From Nitrospira sp. (GTDB taxonomy: Bacteria; Nitrospirota; Nitrospiria; Nitrospirales; Nitrospiraceae), in assembly GCA_009594995.1 (NCBI GenBank), contig VOPR01000006.1:124001-188000 (forward strand): a stretch of DNA of 64,000 nt. Direction: 5' to 3'. Under the pieces are notes generated by a model, which saw only the letters and a list, made by a program, of their open reading frames with translations, ran no database searches and was not told the origin of the DNA. Numbering within the stretch: the first letter of the stretch is position 1; each line of letters opens with the position of its first letter. Below are positions 37,405-46,597 of this stretch, in pieces. The position numbers and the translations under genes were made by a program.

Positions 37405-38003
37405 GGTGCCTCGCTGATCGGAATGGTGACGATGACGCCGCCCATGATGTCGTTGAGCTTGTAATCGCGCCGAGGGCTGTTCGCATGCCCGTTGTGACAG
37501 GACACGCAGCTCTCGGACACAGCCTTGTCGGCGTAGATGCCCTGAAAGTATCGGACCCCTCCCTGTTGATAAAATCCCGTGAAGGGTTTCTCCGGTGCCT
37601 TCATAACGACCTCCAGGCCGCGCCGCTCGAACTCGCTGTTCGGTCCGTTCCAGACATAAATCGGGGTGAGGCTGGCGAGCCGGAAGCTGAGCTTCATGTC
37701 TTTCTGCGCAACCAGACGGCCTGATTCGAGGAGAAATTGGGCCGGTAGGGGAAGCCCCTTCTCTTCTTTCCAATGTTCCAGGGCTTCGACGACGCCTTGG
37801 GTATGCAGTTTATCCACGACGTTTTGCGTATAGTTGGCGCGATTGGCATCGATCACGGCATGGATGAAGCTGGTGACCCGTTCGGGCGCCACCATGTCGG
37901 CCTTGCGCGACTCTGCGACGGCAAGCGCAATGACCCAGTAGGTGATCGCCGCCACAAAACCGGCCACGCCGGCCATGACGATCCAGAATCCGTTTCGACT
38001 CAT
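37401..38003 (-). CDS. DUF3365 (Tll0287-like) c-type haem protein
   Basis: Membrane-anchored protein of 200 residues. An N-terminal helix (FWIVMAGVAGFVAAITYWVIALAVA, in parts) anchors it; the rest is a PAS-like haem sensor fold of the DUF3365 family. A single c-type haem motif CVSCH is near residue 165. It starts by overlapping the stop of the aminotransferase gene by four bases, and its own stop overlaps the amidohydrolase start, so all three are co-translated. Likely redox or gas-sensing; details unknown. Confidence 0.88.
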   Translation of the reverse strand: MSRNGFWIVMAGVAGFVAAITYWVIALAVAESRKADMVAPERVTSFIHAVIDANRANYTQNVVDKLHTQGVVEALEHWKEEKGLPLPAQFLLESGRLVAQKDMKLSFRLASLTPIYVWNGPNSEFERRGLEVVMKAPEKPFTGFYQQGGVRYFQGIYADKAVSESCVSCHNGHANSPRRDYKLNDIMGGVIVTIPISEAP

Positions 38004-39217
38004 GCGCGCCTCCTCGCCGACAACTGTGAGTGACTATAGGTTTCCACTGCGGCCTGCACCGCGCGACCGGGCTGCTCCAGCCAACCGTTCTGCGCAAAGA
38101 TTTCCTCCAGGGCGTTGAGCAGGGTCAGTACATGCTCTTGCCGGCAGGAATCGCCCATTAAACCGATGCGCCAGACTTTTCCTCGTAGCGGTCCCAAGCC
38201 CCCGCCGATTTCAATGGCATAGTCCTGCAACAGCCTCGTTCGTACTGACACATCGTCGATTGGTGAGGGCAGGGTGACACAGTTGAGCATTGGGAGTCGA
38301 TGGCCCTCCGATGGCAGCGGAATGAGCCCAAGAGGCTCAAGTCCAGCCAGCAATGCGTTGCTGTTGAGTTGGTGACGGGCGAAGCGCGGCGCGAGCCCTT
38401 CTTCGTGCACGAGTCGCAGAGCCTCGTGCAGCCCATAGAGCATGGAGATCGGGGCCGTATGGTGATAGGCGCGGCTGCGGTCATTCCAATACTCGGCAAT
38501 CAAGGATAGATCAAGATACCAGCTGTGGCAGGGATTGCGTCGTTGTCGAACTGCCTCCATGGCTCGCGGGCTTATCGTCAGCGGGGCTAAACCTGGCGGA
38601 CAACTCAGGCATTTCTGCGTGCCGCTGTAACAGGCATCGATCCCCCAGGCGTCGACTTCGACCGGAATGCCTCCCAACGAGGTCACGGTATCGACGATGA
38701 GCAAGGCGTTGTGCGCACGGCACAGCGCGCCGACGCCTTCAAGGGGCTGCCACGCTCCGGTCGATGTTTCGGCGTGCACGAGGACGACCGCCTTCACCGG
38801 ACCGGACCGGGACAACTGGTCCTGCAGGGCGTCCAACGAAATGGTATTGCCCCACGGCGCTTCGAGGCGAAGCGGGATGCCCCCGCTCCGTTCAATCATC
38901 GTGGCCAGGCGTGAGCCGAAGACGCCGTTGATTCCCACGATTGCGCGGTCGCCGGGCTCGATCAAATTGGCGATGACGGCTTCCATGCCGGCTGATCCGG
39001 TGCCCGGTAAGGCGATCGTAAACTCATTCTCTGTTCGGAACGTCGAGCGGAGCAGGGCTTGAATCTCGTCCATCAGACCGAGGAACTGCGGATCGAGATG
39101 GCCGAGCAGCGGTTGTGACAGGGCATGCAGGACCCGCGAATGGACCATGCTCGGGCCGGGGCCCATGAGGAGGCGGTGCGGGGGAACAAACTCGTGATCC
39201 TGCGAAGGGCGGCTCAT
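38000..39217 (-). CDS. Class V aminotransferase (alanine/serine-glyoxylate type)
   Basis: PLP enzyme of 405 residues. [43 protein letters not shown] and the PLP-binding lysine in [12 protein letters not shown] match alanine-glyoxylate/serine-glyoxylate aminotransferases. It probably transfers an amino group to glyoxylate in one-carbon or photorespiration-like metabolism, though archaeal phosphoserine and purine-catabolic (ureidoglycine) relatives share the fold. First gene of the operon with a haem protein and amidohydrolase. Confidence 0.9.
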   Translation of the reverse strand: MSRPSQDHEFVPPHRLLMGPGPSMVHSRVLHALSQPLLGHLDPQFLGLMDEIQALLRSTFRTENEFTIALPGTGSAGMEAVIANLIEPGDRAIVGINGVFGSRLATMIERSGGIPLRLEAPWGNTISLDALQDQLSRSGPVKAVVLVHAETSTGAWQPLEGVGALCRAHNALLIVDTVTSLGGIPVEVDAWGIDACYSGTQKCLSCPPGLAPLTISPRAMEAVRQRRNPCHSWYLDLSLIAEYWNDRSRAYHHTAPISMLYGLHEALRLVHEEGLAPRFARHQLNSNALLAGLEPLGLIPLPSEGHRLPMLNCVTLPSPIDDVSVRTRLLQDYAIEIGGGLGPLRGKVWRIGLMGDSCRQEHVLTLLNALEEIFAQNGWLEQPGRAVQAAVETYSHSQLSARRRA

Positions 39218-39369
39218 AGTCGGATTTGATCGGTTCTGTGTGTCAGGGAAGGCATCACCGCTTCAGCAACAATCTACCGCAACGTGGAGCCCAGTATAAC
39301 GAAACCGGAGGGAGTTCAGCCACGGGATTGTGCCGGCCGGGTGGCCTCTTCTCTAGGACGGCTCGCCAG

Positions 39370-39398
39370 TTTCACCTCCGTGAGGCCGGTGGTATACT
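39370..39398 (+). promoter_or_regulatory. Promoter of the CPBP protease gene
   Basis: TTTCAC (39370-39375), 17 bases, then TATACT (39393-39398) preceded by TGG, an extended -10. The ribosome site GGAGG follows at 39418-39422. Confidence 0.5.
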
Positions 39399-39426
39399 CC
39401 GGCGCGCCTTACCCCTTGGAGGTCTC

Positions 39427-40920
39427 GTGGACGCTGACGAATCAACTGTTCCGGTTTCACAATCAGTAACGCCCGCGGCGCCGTGCGTCGGAGCCCCTCC
39501 TCCGCCGCATGCGTACAATCCCGGCTTTTCCCGCGCAATCACCCTGTTGTCGGCCGTAGTCCTCTCTGCCTCGATTGCTGTGGTGGCCTGGTTATCGTTT
39601 GACGTGCCGAGGGTCGAGCGGGTGGCGGATGCCGAACGGGCGTTGAGTCACATGGTCGGTCGTCTGATGGATCAGGCCGACGGGTTGAAGACCTTGCCGG
39701 TCTGGGAGCAGTTTCTCTATGACATCACGATGGGCAGTGACGCGAACGATCGGGAGCAGGCTATCGAATGGTACCGCGAACTCGCCGAGGAATCGTCCGA
39801 TCCCTTTGTCGACTTGCATCTCGCCATTCTGGAAGGTGAGGCGGAGCATCTCCAGGAAGTCCGGCAGAAAATCTCACGATGGGTTCGGCAAGCCGAACCG
39901 TACCCGCGATTCGCCCGGCTCTTGCAGGCGGGCTACGTGGATACACGTCTATCCCCAGACGCAGGGTTCGATCTGCAAGCATACCTGGCCGAGCAGCCTG
40001 TTACGGGATGGTTCTATAGCCGGCTGGCCACCCGTATCGCCGAACGGGCAGGGGACCGGCCGCTGCTTGTCACCATCGAGACCGCCTCTCAGCAACGGGT
40101 GGAGGCCTTAGTCTGGCGTTCGCGTGCGTTTGCCCTGCTTGAACTGACACTCATGGTCGTCGGGAGTATCGTTTTGATGATGTGGGTGCGGCGAGGCAAG
40201 GTGGCCGCGATGTTTCGGGTGGGATCCGCCACGCTGCCGCCTCTGTGGGCCGGCCGCTTGGGCGCCGGGGTTTTGCTCCGCGGCGGCGCCGTCGGCGCCC
40301 TCCTGACAGTGGCCTTTCTCTTTGCCGCCGGGGACTTCCCGTCGTTGCGGGTAGTGGCGGTGCCGTTATCCAATCTCCCGCTGCTCGCATTGGCCTACTA
40401 TCATCTGCTTCGGCCACAGCGACAGACCTTCTGGCGAGGTTTCGGACTGAGTTTCGAGCCGCGTCATGTTGGGCAACTGGGGCTGGCGGTGCTGGCGGTC
40501 GTGGCGGCCGGCCTCGTCGGCGAGTGGGCGCTGGGGCGAATTGCCGAACCGCTGAAACTGATCAGTCATTGGACCGAATGGTTCGATGCGGATCTCGTCT
40601 GGGGCACGCCGCCGACCTTGCTGGTCAGCTTGATGGAGTACGTGCTCTTTGCGCCGGTGTTTGAAGAATTGGCGTTTCGGGGGCTGTTGTTCAGCGTTTT
40701 TCGACGGCGGTTTCAGTGGGGAACGGCAGCGATCCTGAGCGCCGCGCTGTTCGCCCTCGCCCATGGTTATGGTTTGATCGGATTCTTGAGCGTCTTCTGG
40801 AGTGGTTTGATTTGGGCTTGGGCTTACGAACGGACCGGCAGTCTCTGGCCGGGGATGATCGGCCATGCCGTCAACAATCTCCTGGTCTGCCTCAGCGTGA
40901 TGGCGCTGCTGCGATCGTGA
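39427..40920 (+). CDS. CPBP-family intramembrane metalloprotease
   Basis: Membrane protein of 497 residues. An N-terminal helix (about 40-60) precedes a soluble region of about 170 residues, and at least seven helices follow. The C-terminal CPBP/Abi domain has the catalytic EELAFRG (about 413), ALAHGYG and HAVNN. Related to CAAX prenyl proteases and to bacteriocin-immunity proteins; substrate unknown. The frame is open to 39226, but GGAGG five bases before the GTG at 39427 and the promoter at 39370-39398 support this start. Confidence 0.85.
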   Translation: MDADESTVPVSQSVTPAAPCVGAPPPPHAYNPGFSRAITLLSAVVLSASIAVVAWLSFDVPRVERVADAERALSHMVGRLMDQADGLKTLPVWEQFLYDITMGSDANDREQAIEWYRELAEESSDPFVDLHLAILEGEAEHLQEVRQKISRWVRQAEPYPRFARLLQAGYVDTRLSPDAGFDLQAYLAEQPVTGWFYSRLATRIAERAGDRPLLVTIETASQQRVEALVWRSRAFALLELTLMVVGSIVLMMWVRRGKVAAMFRVGSATLPPLWAGRLGAGVLLRGGAVGALLTVAFLFAAGDFPSLRVVAVPLSNLPLLALAYYHLLRPQRQTFWRGFGLSFEPRHVGQLGLAVLAVVAAGLVGEWALGRIAEPLKLISHWTEWFDADLVWGTPPTLLVSLMEYVLFAPVFEELAFRGLLFSVFRRRFQWGTAAILSAALFALAHGYGLIGFLSVFWSGLIWAWAYERTGSLWPGMIGHAVNNLLVCLSVMALLRS

Positions 40921-40998
40921 TGAGCCGGTCGGCTCTCAAGCCGAGTGGCCACTGGAGCCTGTGATCGGTTTCAATGCGACGGCAGGTCGCGGCGGACA

Positions 40999-41604
40999 TC
41001 ACATGGGTCGATGTGCGGTGACGATGAGGATTTGGGCCGGCCGCTTGCTGTTGTTCCGCCAGCAGTGCCGGTTTCCGGCGGGAATGCCCGCGGCGTCTCC
41101 GCGCTTGAGATTGTAGATCTCCTCTTCAAGCGTCAGTTCGAGCGTTCCCATCAGCACCACTGCGAGTTGTTCAGCCTGCCTCACGTAGGGCTTGTGCCCA
41201 CTTGCTCCCCCCGGTTGGATCGTAATGATCATCGGCTCCAACTGACTGTCTTTGCGAAACGGGCCAAGCGCCTCGATTTTGGCTCGCGACCATTCACTCT
41301 GCACCACCGGCCTCGACGCGACTCGGATGATGGCCGGGGGCGTAGGGTCTACGGCCCGGAAAAACTCTCCCAGTGTGACGCCGAGCGCGGAGGCGATTCG
41401 TTCAGTGGAGGCAATGGAGGGCGAAGCCTGCCGCAATTCGACTTGCGAAATGAAACTGGGAGAGAACCCGCATTTATCGGCCAGTGTTCGCACGGACAGG
41501 TGATGCCGCTTGCGCAGTTGGCGGACGATGTCTCCAACGTGTAATTCGGATTTCGTCGGCGAGGGAGTGAGAGGTTTGGAGGGTTTCTTCGGCACGATGG
41601 CCAT
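40999..41604 (-). CDS. XRE-cupin transcriptional regulator
   Basis: DNA-binding protein of 201 residues. Helix-turn-helix of XRE type at about 25-80 (IVRQLRKRHHLSVRTLADKCGFSPSFISQVE, in parts), then a C-terminal cupin (about 115-198) with PGGASGHKPYVRQAEQLAVVLMG. Proteins of this kind sense small ligands such as amines, organic acids or metal ions and often control a neighbouring gene. A perfect 8-bp inverted repeat lies at 41818-41836 in the shared upstream region. Start ATG at 41604; an upstream TTG is also in frame. Confidence 0.88.
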   Translation of the reverse strand: MAIVPKKPSKPLTPSPTKSELHVGDIVRQLRKRHHLSVRTLADKCGFSPSFISQVELRQASPSIASTERIASALGVTLGEFFRAVDPTPPAIIRVASRPVVQSEWSRAKIEALGPFRKDSQLEPMIITIQPGGASGHKPYVRQAEQLAVVLMGTLELTLEEEIYNLKRGDAAGIPAGNRHCWRNNSKRPAQILIVTAHRPM

Positions 41605-41929
41605 CAATTGCTCACGATTGGGAACCGCAGCCTGGTGGGCAGCGAAGGCGTGCCGTGCTTCTGTGTAACATGTTTTTCAGAGAGTCTCAAGGCGGGAAGA
41701 TTGCTGTTCCGTGCCATTCTATCGTGCGAAGCGTGCCAGCGCGTCCATGGTTTAGTAGCCGCCTCCACCCTAGGCATGTCCCTAGTGGCAAGTTAGGCTG
41801 GAATCTCGTATTCGTAGTGTCCAGTGTTACTGGACAAACGTTAAGGCTAAAAGTGGTATCCCGTTCAGGCCGTTGCCACGATTGCGGGCTGACAACTGGT
41901 GGTTGTAGGGGTGTGTGAAGGAGGGGGCG
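41605..41929. other. Divergent regulatory region
   Basis: About 325 bases between the XRE-cupin gene and the SGNH gene. It holds the inverted repeat 41818-41836 and a CCTAGG/CCTAGTGG pair near 41769-41788. No gene is seen. Confidence 0.5.
41818..41836. promoter_or_regulatory. Candidate operator, perfect inverted repeat
   Basis: TGTCCAGT-GTT-ACTGGACA, 8-bp arms with a three-base centre. It sits between the XRE-cupin gene and the SGNH gene, about 95 bases before the latter, a typical place for a dimeric HTH regulator. Confidence 0.5.
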
Positions 41930-43249
41930 TTGTTAAAGGATAAGGCTGCGCTCATGACGCTGGCCATTTTTGCGTGCGGGTATGCGGTGTTGTGGGTGAC
42001 GGGCGTGACCAGCACGGGGGATCTGCTGGGTGATCTGATCGTCGGGTATCTCCTGGCCTGGGGGCTCTATGCATTGGTGTCGGATCTCCCGCGCGGAGAG
42101 ATCCGTACGAGATTTATTCTGATGACGCTGGTCGGTTCATCCATGCTGGGAATGGCTGAATTGCTCGGTGTGGCGGGACTCATCAACTACCAAACGCTGT
42201 TGGGGACCCAGGGCCGGGCCTGGTTTGATCGTCCCGGCTATGTGCGCGATGCCGAGCTTGGATATCGGCATGAGGCACACTATCAGGCTCGAGGGTCATT
42301 TGTTCGAGGTAATATCGGCGAGGCACTGTGCCTGCCGGCCAATCCTCCGCAGGAATTCGATATTCGGTATGACCAGCACGGATTTCGAAATGATGAAGAT
42401 CTGGATCGAGCCGAAGTCGTGGTCGTCGGCGACTCGTATGTTGAATCCCCGATGTTGTCCAACTCGAGTCTCTTGACCTCGACGATGAAACGGTTGTCAG
42501 GATCCGCTGTTGCGAACCTGGGGATCAGCGGATATGGACCGGAGCAGGAATTGATTGTGCTGAAGCGGTATGGGTTGAGCCTGCAGCCCAAGGTGATCGT
42601 GTGGACGTTCTTTGAGGGGAACGATCTGTTGCAGTTGGATCCGGAAGGCACGGAAGTAGACCCTGCGCTGTCGGATGTGAGCATGCCGAGGGACGATTAT
42701 TGGATGCGATCGCTGACCAGAAATCTGCTCGTTGTCTCAAAGAGAGTGATGAGCGGTTGTGTGCCGAATCGCACGTTCTTGCAGTTCCGTGGGCTGTTTC
42801 GCGACATGAGCGGAAAGCAGACCGAACTGTATTTCTGGGAGAAGCCCGCAGCCTTGAAGCCGACGGATCGCCTCCGACTCGAACGGTTGCGATCAATTTT
42901 GGCTGAAGCGCATGAATTGTCCCGGCAACAGGGCGTCCGCTTCGTCGTTGCCTTTGCACCCGTGAAATATCGGGTTCATCGAGGGCTGGAAAATTTTGAG
43001 CCGTCCACGCCGGAGATGAGGGAGTGGCCGGTCAATGATTTGCCGGGGGAACTCGAGTCGATGCTCAAGGCGATATCTCCCGACATACACTTTATAGACC
43101 TGACGTCCCCGCTGAGAGATGCAGCCGCGGCGGGAGTCCTCACCTATCTGCCCGATGATACACATTGGACGGCCGAGGGGCAGCGGGTCGCCGGAGAAGC
43201 CATCCACCGGGCGCTCATCGATCTGAATCCTCAATTTGCCAAGCAGTGA
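41930..43249 (+). CDS. SGNH-hydrolase-like membrane protein
   Basis: Protein of about 439 residues. Two or three N-terminal membrane helices (about 8-65) precede an SGNH/GDSL hydrolase-like domain with the Ser motif VVVVGDSYVESP (Ser about 168), GISGYGPEQELI, EGNDLLQ (Asn motif) and a C-terminal DDTHWTAEGQ containing the Asp-His pair. Similar domains O-acetylate or deacetylate cell-surface polysaccharides. AAGGAGG at 41918-41924 supports a TTG start at 41930; GTG at 41915 is the alternative. Confidence 0.8.
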   Translation: MLKDKAALMTLAIFACGYAVLWVTGVTSTGDLLGDLIVGYLLAWGLYALVSDLPRGEIRTRFILMTLVGSSMLGMAELLGVAGLINYQTLLGTQGRAWFDRPGYVRDAELGYRHEAHYQARGSFVRGNIGEALCLPANPPQEFDIRYDQHGFRNDEDLDRAEVVVVGDSYVESPMLSNSSLLTSTMKRLSGSAVANLGISGYGPEQELIVLKRYGLSLQPKVIVWTFFEGNDLLQLDPEGTEVDPALSDVSMPRDDYWMRSLTRNLLVVSKRVMSGCVPNRTFLQFRGLFRDMSGKQTELYFWEKPAALKPTDRLRLERLRSILAEAHELSRQQGVRFVVAFAPVKYRVHRGLENFEPSTPEMREWPVNDLPGELESMLKAISPDIHFIDLTSPLRDAAAAGVLTYLPDDTHWTAEGQRVAGEAIHRALIDLNPQFAKQ

Positions 43250-43270
43250 CAGAGGCAGATCGTTTCAGTC

Positions 43271-44077
43271 TCACGGGCCTGGCTCCATGTTCAGCGATTG
43301 GAGTGCCGGGTAGAGATCCGGGTGCCGGAACGTATAGCTGAATTGCGCAATGACTTTCTGGTTACGGATACGTTTCCCTGGTTCGCTGTGATCGGCTTGC
43401 CGGGGACTGACGATTCCCCATCGCCTGGAGACTTCCGCGCAAATCTCGGCCCAGCGACGGGGGTGACCATCGCTGATGTTGTAGCTGTCTCCCGGCTGCC
43501 CGCATTTCAATGCCAGCAGGCACAACTGCGCCAGGTCTTCCACATGAATCAAATTGACGAACTTGGTCGAGGGGCCGACCCGCCCTTGGCGAATCCACTG
43601 GACCGGGTTGCGATTGGGGCCATAGATGCCGGCCACTCGCAGGATGATGCCTCCATGGTGCGTGCGGAGATATTCCTCTCCCTGAACGCGTGGGAGATCG
43701 ACATTGATGACGCTGGTCTCATCAATCCACGGAGGAAGCTCCTGTGCCGTCGGATCGGCCCGGTCATACGCCGAGGTGCTGCCTAGAACCACCAGTCTTT
43801 GGGAGGGTAAGCAATAATGTCGGGCAAAGAGCTGGACCTGCTCCAGGGGGGTGGCGGGAAACGCCCAGATCAAATCGGCCTGCGAAGGCAGGCCGGCCCA
43901 ACTGGACGGATCCATCAAATCGAACCGAATGCGCGCATCCGGCGCGACATCAGGTAGGCGAGTTTCCGGATGGCGGCTGCTGGCCAGGATGGGCAGGGAT
44001 TGTTGTTGCGCGAGCTCGTAGATCCAATGGCCGGTATAGCCGGATCCTAAAATGACGATGGGCCGAGGGACGGTCAT
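43271..44077 (-). CDS. NAD(P)-dependent epimerase/dehydratase-like protein
   Basis: Protein of 268 residues of the extended short-chain dehydrogenase group. IVILGSGYTGHWIYELA is the nucleotide-binding motif; VVLGSTSAYD, GIILRVAGIYGP and NLIHVEDLAQLCLLAL are family signatures. The usual YxxxK is not obvious; QGEEYLR stands in its place, so catalysis is uncertain. Substrate unknown. It ends 21 bases from the convergent SGNH gene. Confidence 0.83.
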   Translation of the reverse strand: MTVPRPIVILGSGYTGHWIYELAQQQSLPILASSRHPETRLPDVAPDARIRFDLMDPSSWAGLPSQADLIWAFPATPLEQVQLFARHYCLPSQRLVVLGSTSAYDRADPTAQELPPWIDETSVINVDLPRVQGEEYLRTHHGGIILRVAGIYGPNRNPVQWIRQGRVGPSTKFVNLIHVEDLAQLCLLALKCGQPGDSYNISDGHPRRWAEICAEVSRRWGIVSPRQADHSEPGKRIRNQKVIAQFSYTFRHPDLYPALQSLNMEPGP

Positions 44078-44160
44078 CGGCCCATCATACCCGAACCGTG
44101 TGATGGTTTGCTGTGGCCGATTGCAGGTTATTGTGGTTCTAGTCTCCGGGCAGAGGCCCG

Positions 44161-44169
44161 TGCTAAAAT
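44161..44169 (+). promoter_or_regulatory. Extended -10 of the NarL-type kinase gene
   Basis: TGC-TAAAAT ends nine bases before the ATG at 44179. The same nonamer occurs at 55989-55997. No ribosome site. Confidence 0.5.
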
Positions 44170-44178
44170 CCGGCCCCG

Positions 44179-45321
44179 ATGGCGCCATTCAATCAACGAC
44201 TCGACGAAACAGGGTCGCCGGCTATCGGATCGGCCGATGCTCTGGCGTCGCGGCGACAGCATCTCATGGTCGGCTTGGCCGGCTTGTTGGCCTGTCTCTT
44301 TTTTGTGCTGGATCTTCAGTTGCCGCTGGGTGTTGCGAACGCGGTGTTGTACAGCACCGTCGTCCTGCTGGCGTCCGCCAGCCAATACCGATGGCTGCCT
44401 ATCGCTGCCGCGATCGCCTGCTCACTCCTGACCATCATTGCCGTTCCGTTCAGTCCGCGTATCCCGGGACTTCCGTCCTGGCTTGAATGGGTGAATCATC
44501 TGTTCAGCTTGTTCGGGATTTGGGCACCCGTCGTGTTTGTGTATCAGCGGCGTCGCACGGAGTTACTGCTGAAGGAGAGCAATGAGCGGCTCGAGCGAGG
44601 GGTCGAAGCGAGGACGGCGGATTTAGCCGCCAGCCGCCTGGCGTTGGAGCGGAGCGAGGAGCAGTTGCATACGCTCACCGGTCGGATTCTGACGGCGCAG
44701 GAAGAGGAACGCCGACGGATTGCGCAGGATCTGCACGATGATGTGAACCAGCGTCTGGCGCTCCTCATGCTGGATCTGCAGACAATCGGGCGTCAAATCG
44801 GGTCGTCGCCCTCGGAAGCTCAGGAGAATGTGCGCAATGTGCTGAAGGGGCTGGAGGCACTGTCGGACGATGTGCGATTTATGGCCTATCGCTTCCATCC
44901 TTCCATTCTTGATGATCTGGGTTTGAAGGCGGCCTTGCAGCGATTGTTGGATGATTTTTCCACTCGAACTGGTGTGAAGGCGCTGTTTGTGCACCAACCG
45001 CTCGACCACCAACTCGGCAAGACTGCTTCGACGGCCTTGTATCGGGTCGTGCAGGAGAGCCTGTCCAACATCGCTCGTCATGCGAAGGCGACCCGGGTGG
45101 AGGTGGAGGTCACGCTCGAAGAAGAGGGCGTGGTCGTGGTCGTGCGCGATGACGGCAAGGGGTTCGATCAGCTGACGGTCGACAGGGGAGAAGGCGGGCT
45201 TGGTCTGCTGAATATGCGCGAGCGTCTCCTGTCGGTGCAGGGAACGTGTGAAGTGGAGTCAATTCCGGGGAGGGGAACAACCGTGTCGATGTATGTACCG
45301 CTTGCGCGGGTGGCGATATGA
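44179..45321 (+). CDS. NarL-type sensor histidine kinase
   Basis: Membrane kinase of 380 residues. Several membrane helices (about 29-48, 52-70, 72-92, 105-123) lack an obvious extracellular domain, so it likely senses within the membrane. A coiled coil leads to the HisKA_3 phospho-acceptor His186 in AQDLHDDVNQR and a HATPase domain with ALYRVVQESLSNIARHAKA, DDGKGF and GGLGLLNMRERL. Its stop overlaps the response-regulator start by four bases, so they form a coupled pair. Confidence 0.92.
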   Translation: MAPFNQRLDETGSPAIGSADALASRRQHLMVGLAGLLACLFFVLDLQLPLGVANAVLYSTVVLLASASQYRWLPIAAAIACSLLTIIAVPFSPRIPGLPSWLEWVNHLFSLFGIWAPVVFVYQRRRTELLLKESNERLERGVEARTADLAASRLALERSEEQLHTLTGRILTAQEEERRRIAQDLHDDVNQRLALLMLDLQTIGRQIGSSPSEAQENVRNVLKGLEALSDDVRFMAYRFHPSILDDLGLKAALQRLLDDFSTRTGVKALFVHQPLDHQLGKTASTALYRVVQESLSNIARHAKATRVEVEVTLEEEGVVVVVRDDGKGFDQLTVDRGEGGLGLLNMRERLLSVQGTCEVESIPGRGTTVSMYVPLARVAI

Positions 45322-45962
45322 CGCTGCCGCGGGTGTTGCTGGCAGACGATCACACGCTGGTATTGGAGGGCTTTCGGCGCTTGCTGGATGACCAGTGCGA
45401 GCTGGTCGGGACCGTTTCAGACGGGCGCGCGCTGCTGGAGGCCGTACCGGAGGTGAAGCCGGATATTGTGATTCTCGATATTTCGATGCCCGTGCTGAAC
45501 GGGATCGATGCCGCCCGTGTCTTGAAGGTCAAGTTTCCTCAGGTCAAAGTGGTGTTTATCACGATGCACGCCGATCCGGCCTATGTGCGGGCGGCGTTCG
45601 AGGCCGGTGCCTCCGCGTATCTGCTCAAACGCTGCGTGGGTGAGGAATTGGCCCAGGCCATCCGGGCTGTACGGAGCGGCAATTTCTACGTGACTCCCCT
45701 GGTGACCAAAGAAGTGGTGGAAAGCATGTTGCGAGGGATTGACGGCGGGGCACCCGCCGGCCCGGAACTCACCACCCGTCAACGCGAAGTCCTGCAGCTC
45801 CTGGCCGAGGGGCATACGGTGAAGGATATCGCCGGGACTCTCAAGATTTCTCCCCGCACCGTTGAGTTCCATAAAGGGCAAATCATGGAGCAACTCAACC
45901 TGCATACGACGGTCGAACTCGTCAAATACGCCTTGGCGCAGGGTCTCACCAGCCAAACCTAA
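45318..45962 (+). CDS. LuxR/NarL-family response regulator
   Basis: Protein of 214 residues: receiver with D10-D11, phospho-acceptor Asp54 (IVILDISMPV) and a lysine in YLLKRC, followed by a LuxR helix-turn-helix (about 150-208, LTTRQREVLQLLAEGHTVKDIA, in parts). Regulates genes in response to the overlapping kinase. Its receiver also resembles that of the receiver-only protein just downstream. Confidence 0.93.
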   Translation: MTLPRVLLADDHTLVLEGFRRLLDDQCELVGTVSDGRALLEAVPEVKPDIVILDISMPVLNGIDAARVLKVKFPQVKVVFITMHADPAYVRAAFEAGASAYLLKRCVGEELAQAIRAVRSGNFYVTPLVTKEVVESMLRGIDGGAPAGPELTTRQREVLQLLAEGHTVKDIAGTLKISPRTVEFHKGQIMEQLNLHTTVELVKYALAQGLTSQT

Positions 45963-46027
45963 CAATCTTCCTCATTGTGCCTGTCCTGCCCCATCAAACA
46001 TACTAGTACTTAAGCTGGTATGTTTTT

Positions 46028-46033
46028 TATAAT
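46028..46033 (+). promoter_or_regulatory. Candidate -10 before the receiver-only gene
   Basis: TATAAT in an AT-rich stretch about 84 bases before the ATG at 46117; ACTAGTACTTAAG lies at 46003-46015 about where a -35 or operator would be. Confidence 0.35.
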
Positions 46034-46116
46034 TCCACTCGTTCTGTTACGCGTGTGGTTTTCCCTTCACTTGCCTACTATACGCATCCTTTTTCTAAGC
46101 AGTGACTCGTAGGACA

Positions 46117-46548
46117 ATGAGAAAAAAGATTTCACGTCCCCGTGTGCTTATAGGCGATTCATCCCGGGCTATGCTGGCATTTCTGGAGATTCTCCTCGAA
46201 TCTCACTTTGATGTCATCGCGTCTGAAACCGAGGGGGAAGCCCTGGTTTTAACGGCGAAACGTCTTACCCCGGATTTGGTCATCCTGGATTTTTCGCTTT
46301 CATTTCTCGACGGGTTGTCGGCTGGTCGCCAACTCCATGAGGCGGTGCCGAACAGCAAGGTCGTCTTTTTTTCTTCACACGAAGATCCGGCCTATGTGAC
46401 CGCAGCCTTTGAGGTGGGGGCGATGGGATATCTGGTCAAACACATGACCGTTGATCCTGGACATTACTTGCGACGGGTATTGGATGGCGAACGGGTTTGT
46501 TGTCCGGATGATTTGCATAAGCGGACGGGCCGAACGAAGAAAAAGTGA
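46117..46548 (+). CDS. Receiver-only response regulator
   Basis: Protein of 143 residues made only of a receiver domain. Phospho-acceptor Asp58 (LVILDFSLSF) and the lysine in YLVKHM are kept, but the usual DD acidic pair is D14-S15. SSHEDPAYVTAAFEVGAMGYLVK parallels HADPAYVRAAFEAGASAYLLK of the upstream LuxR regulator (both in parts), so it may be a paralogue that lost its DNA-binding half. AGGA lies two bases before the ATG; a GTG at 46102 is in frame. Confidence 0.85.
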   Translation: MRKKISRPRVLIGDSSRAMLAFLEILLESHFDVIASETEGEALVLTAKRLTPDLVILDFSLSFLDGLSAGRQLHEAVPNSKVVFFSSHEDPAYVTAAFEVGAMGYLVKHMTVDPGHYLRRVLDGERVCCPDDLHKRTGRTKKK

Positions 46549-46597
46549 TCCCCGCCTGTCAGCGGAGGAATCGGATTCGCGCAAAAGGAGACCGACG

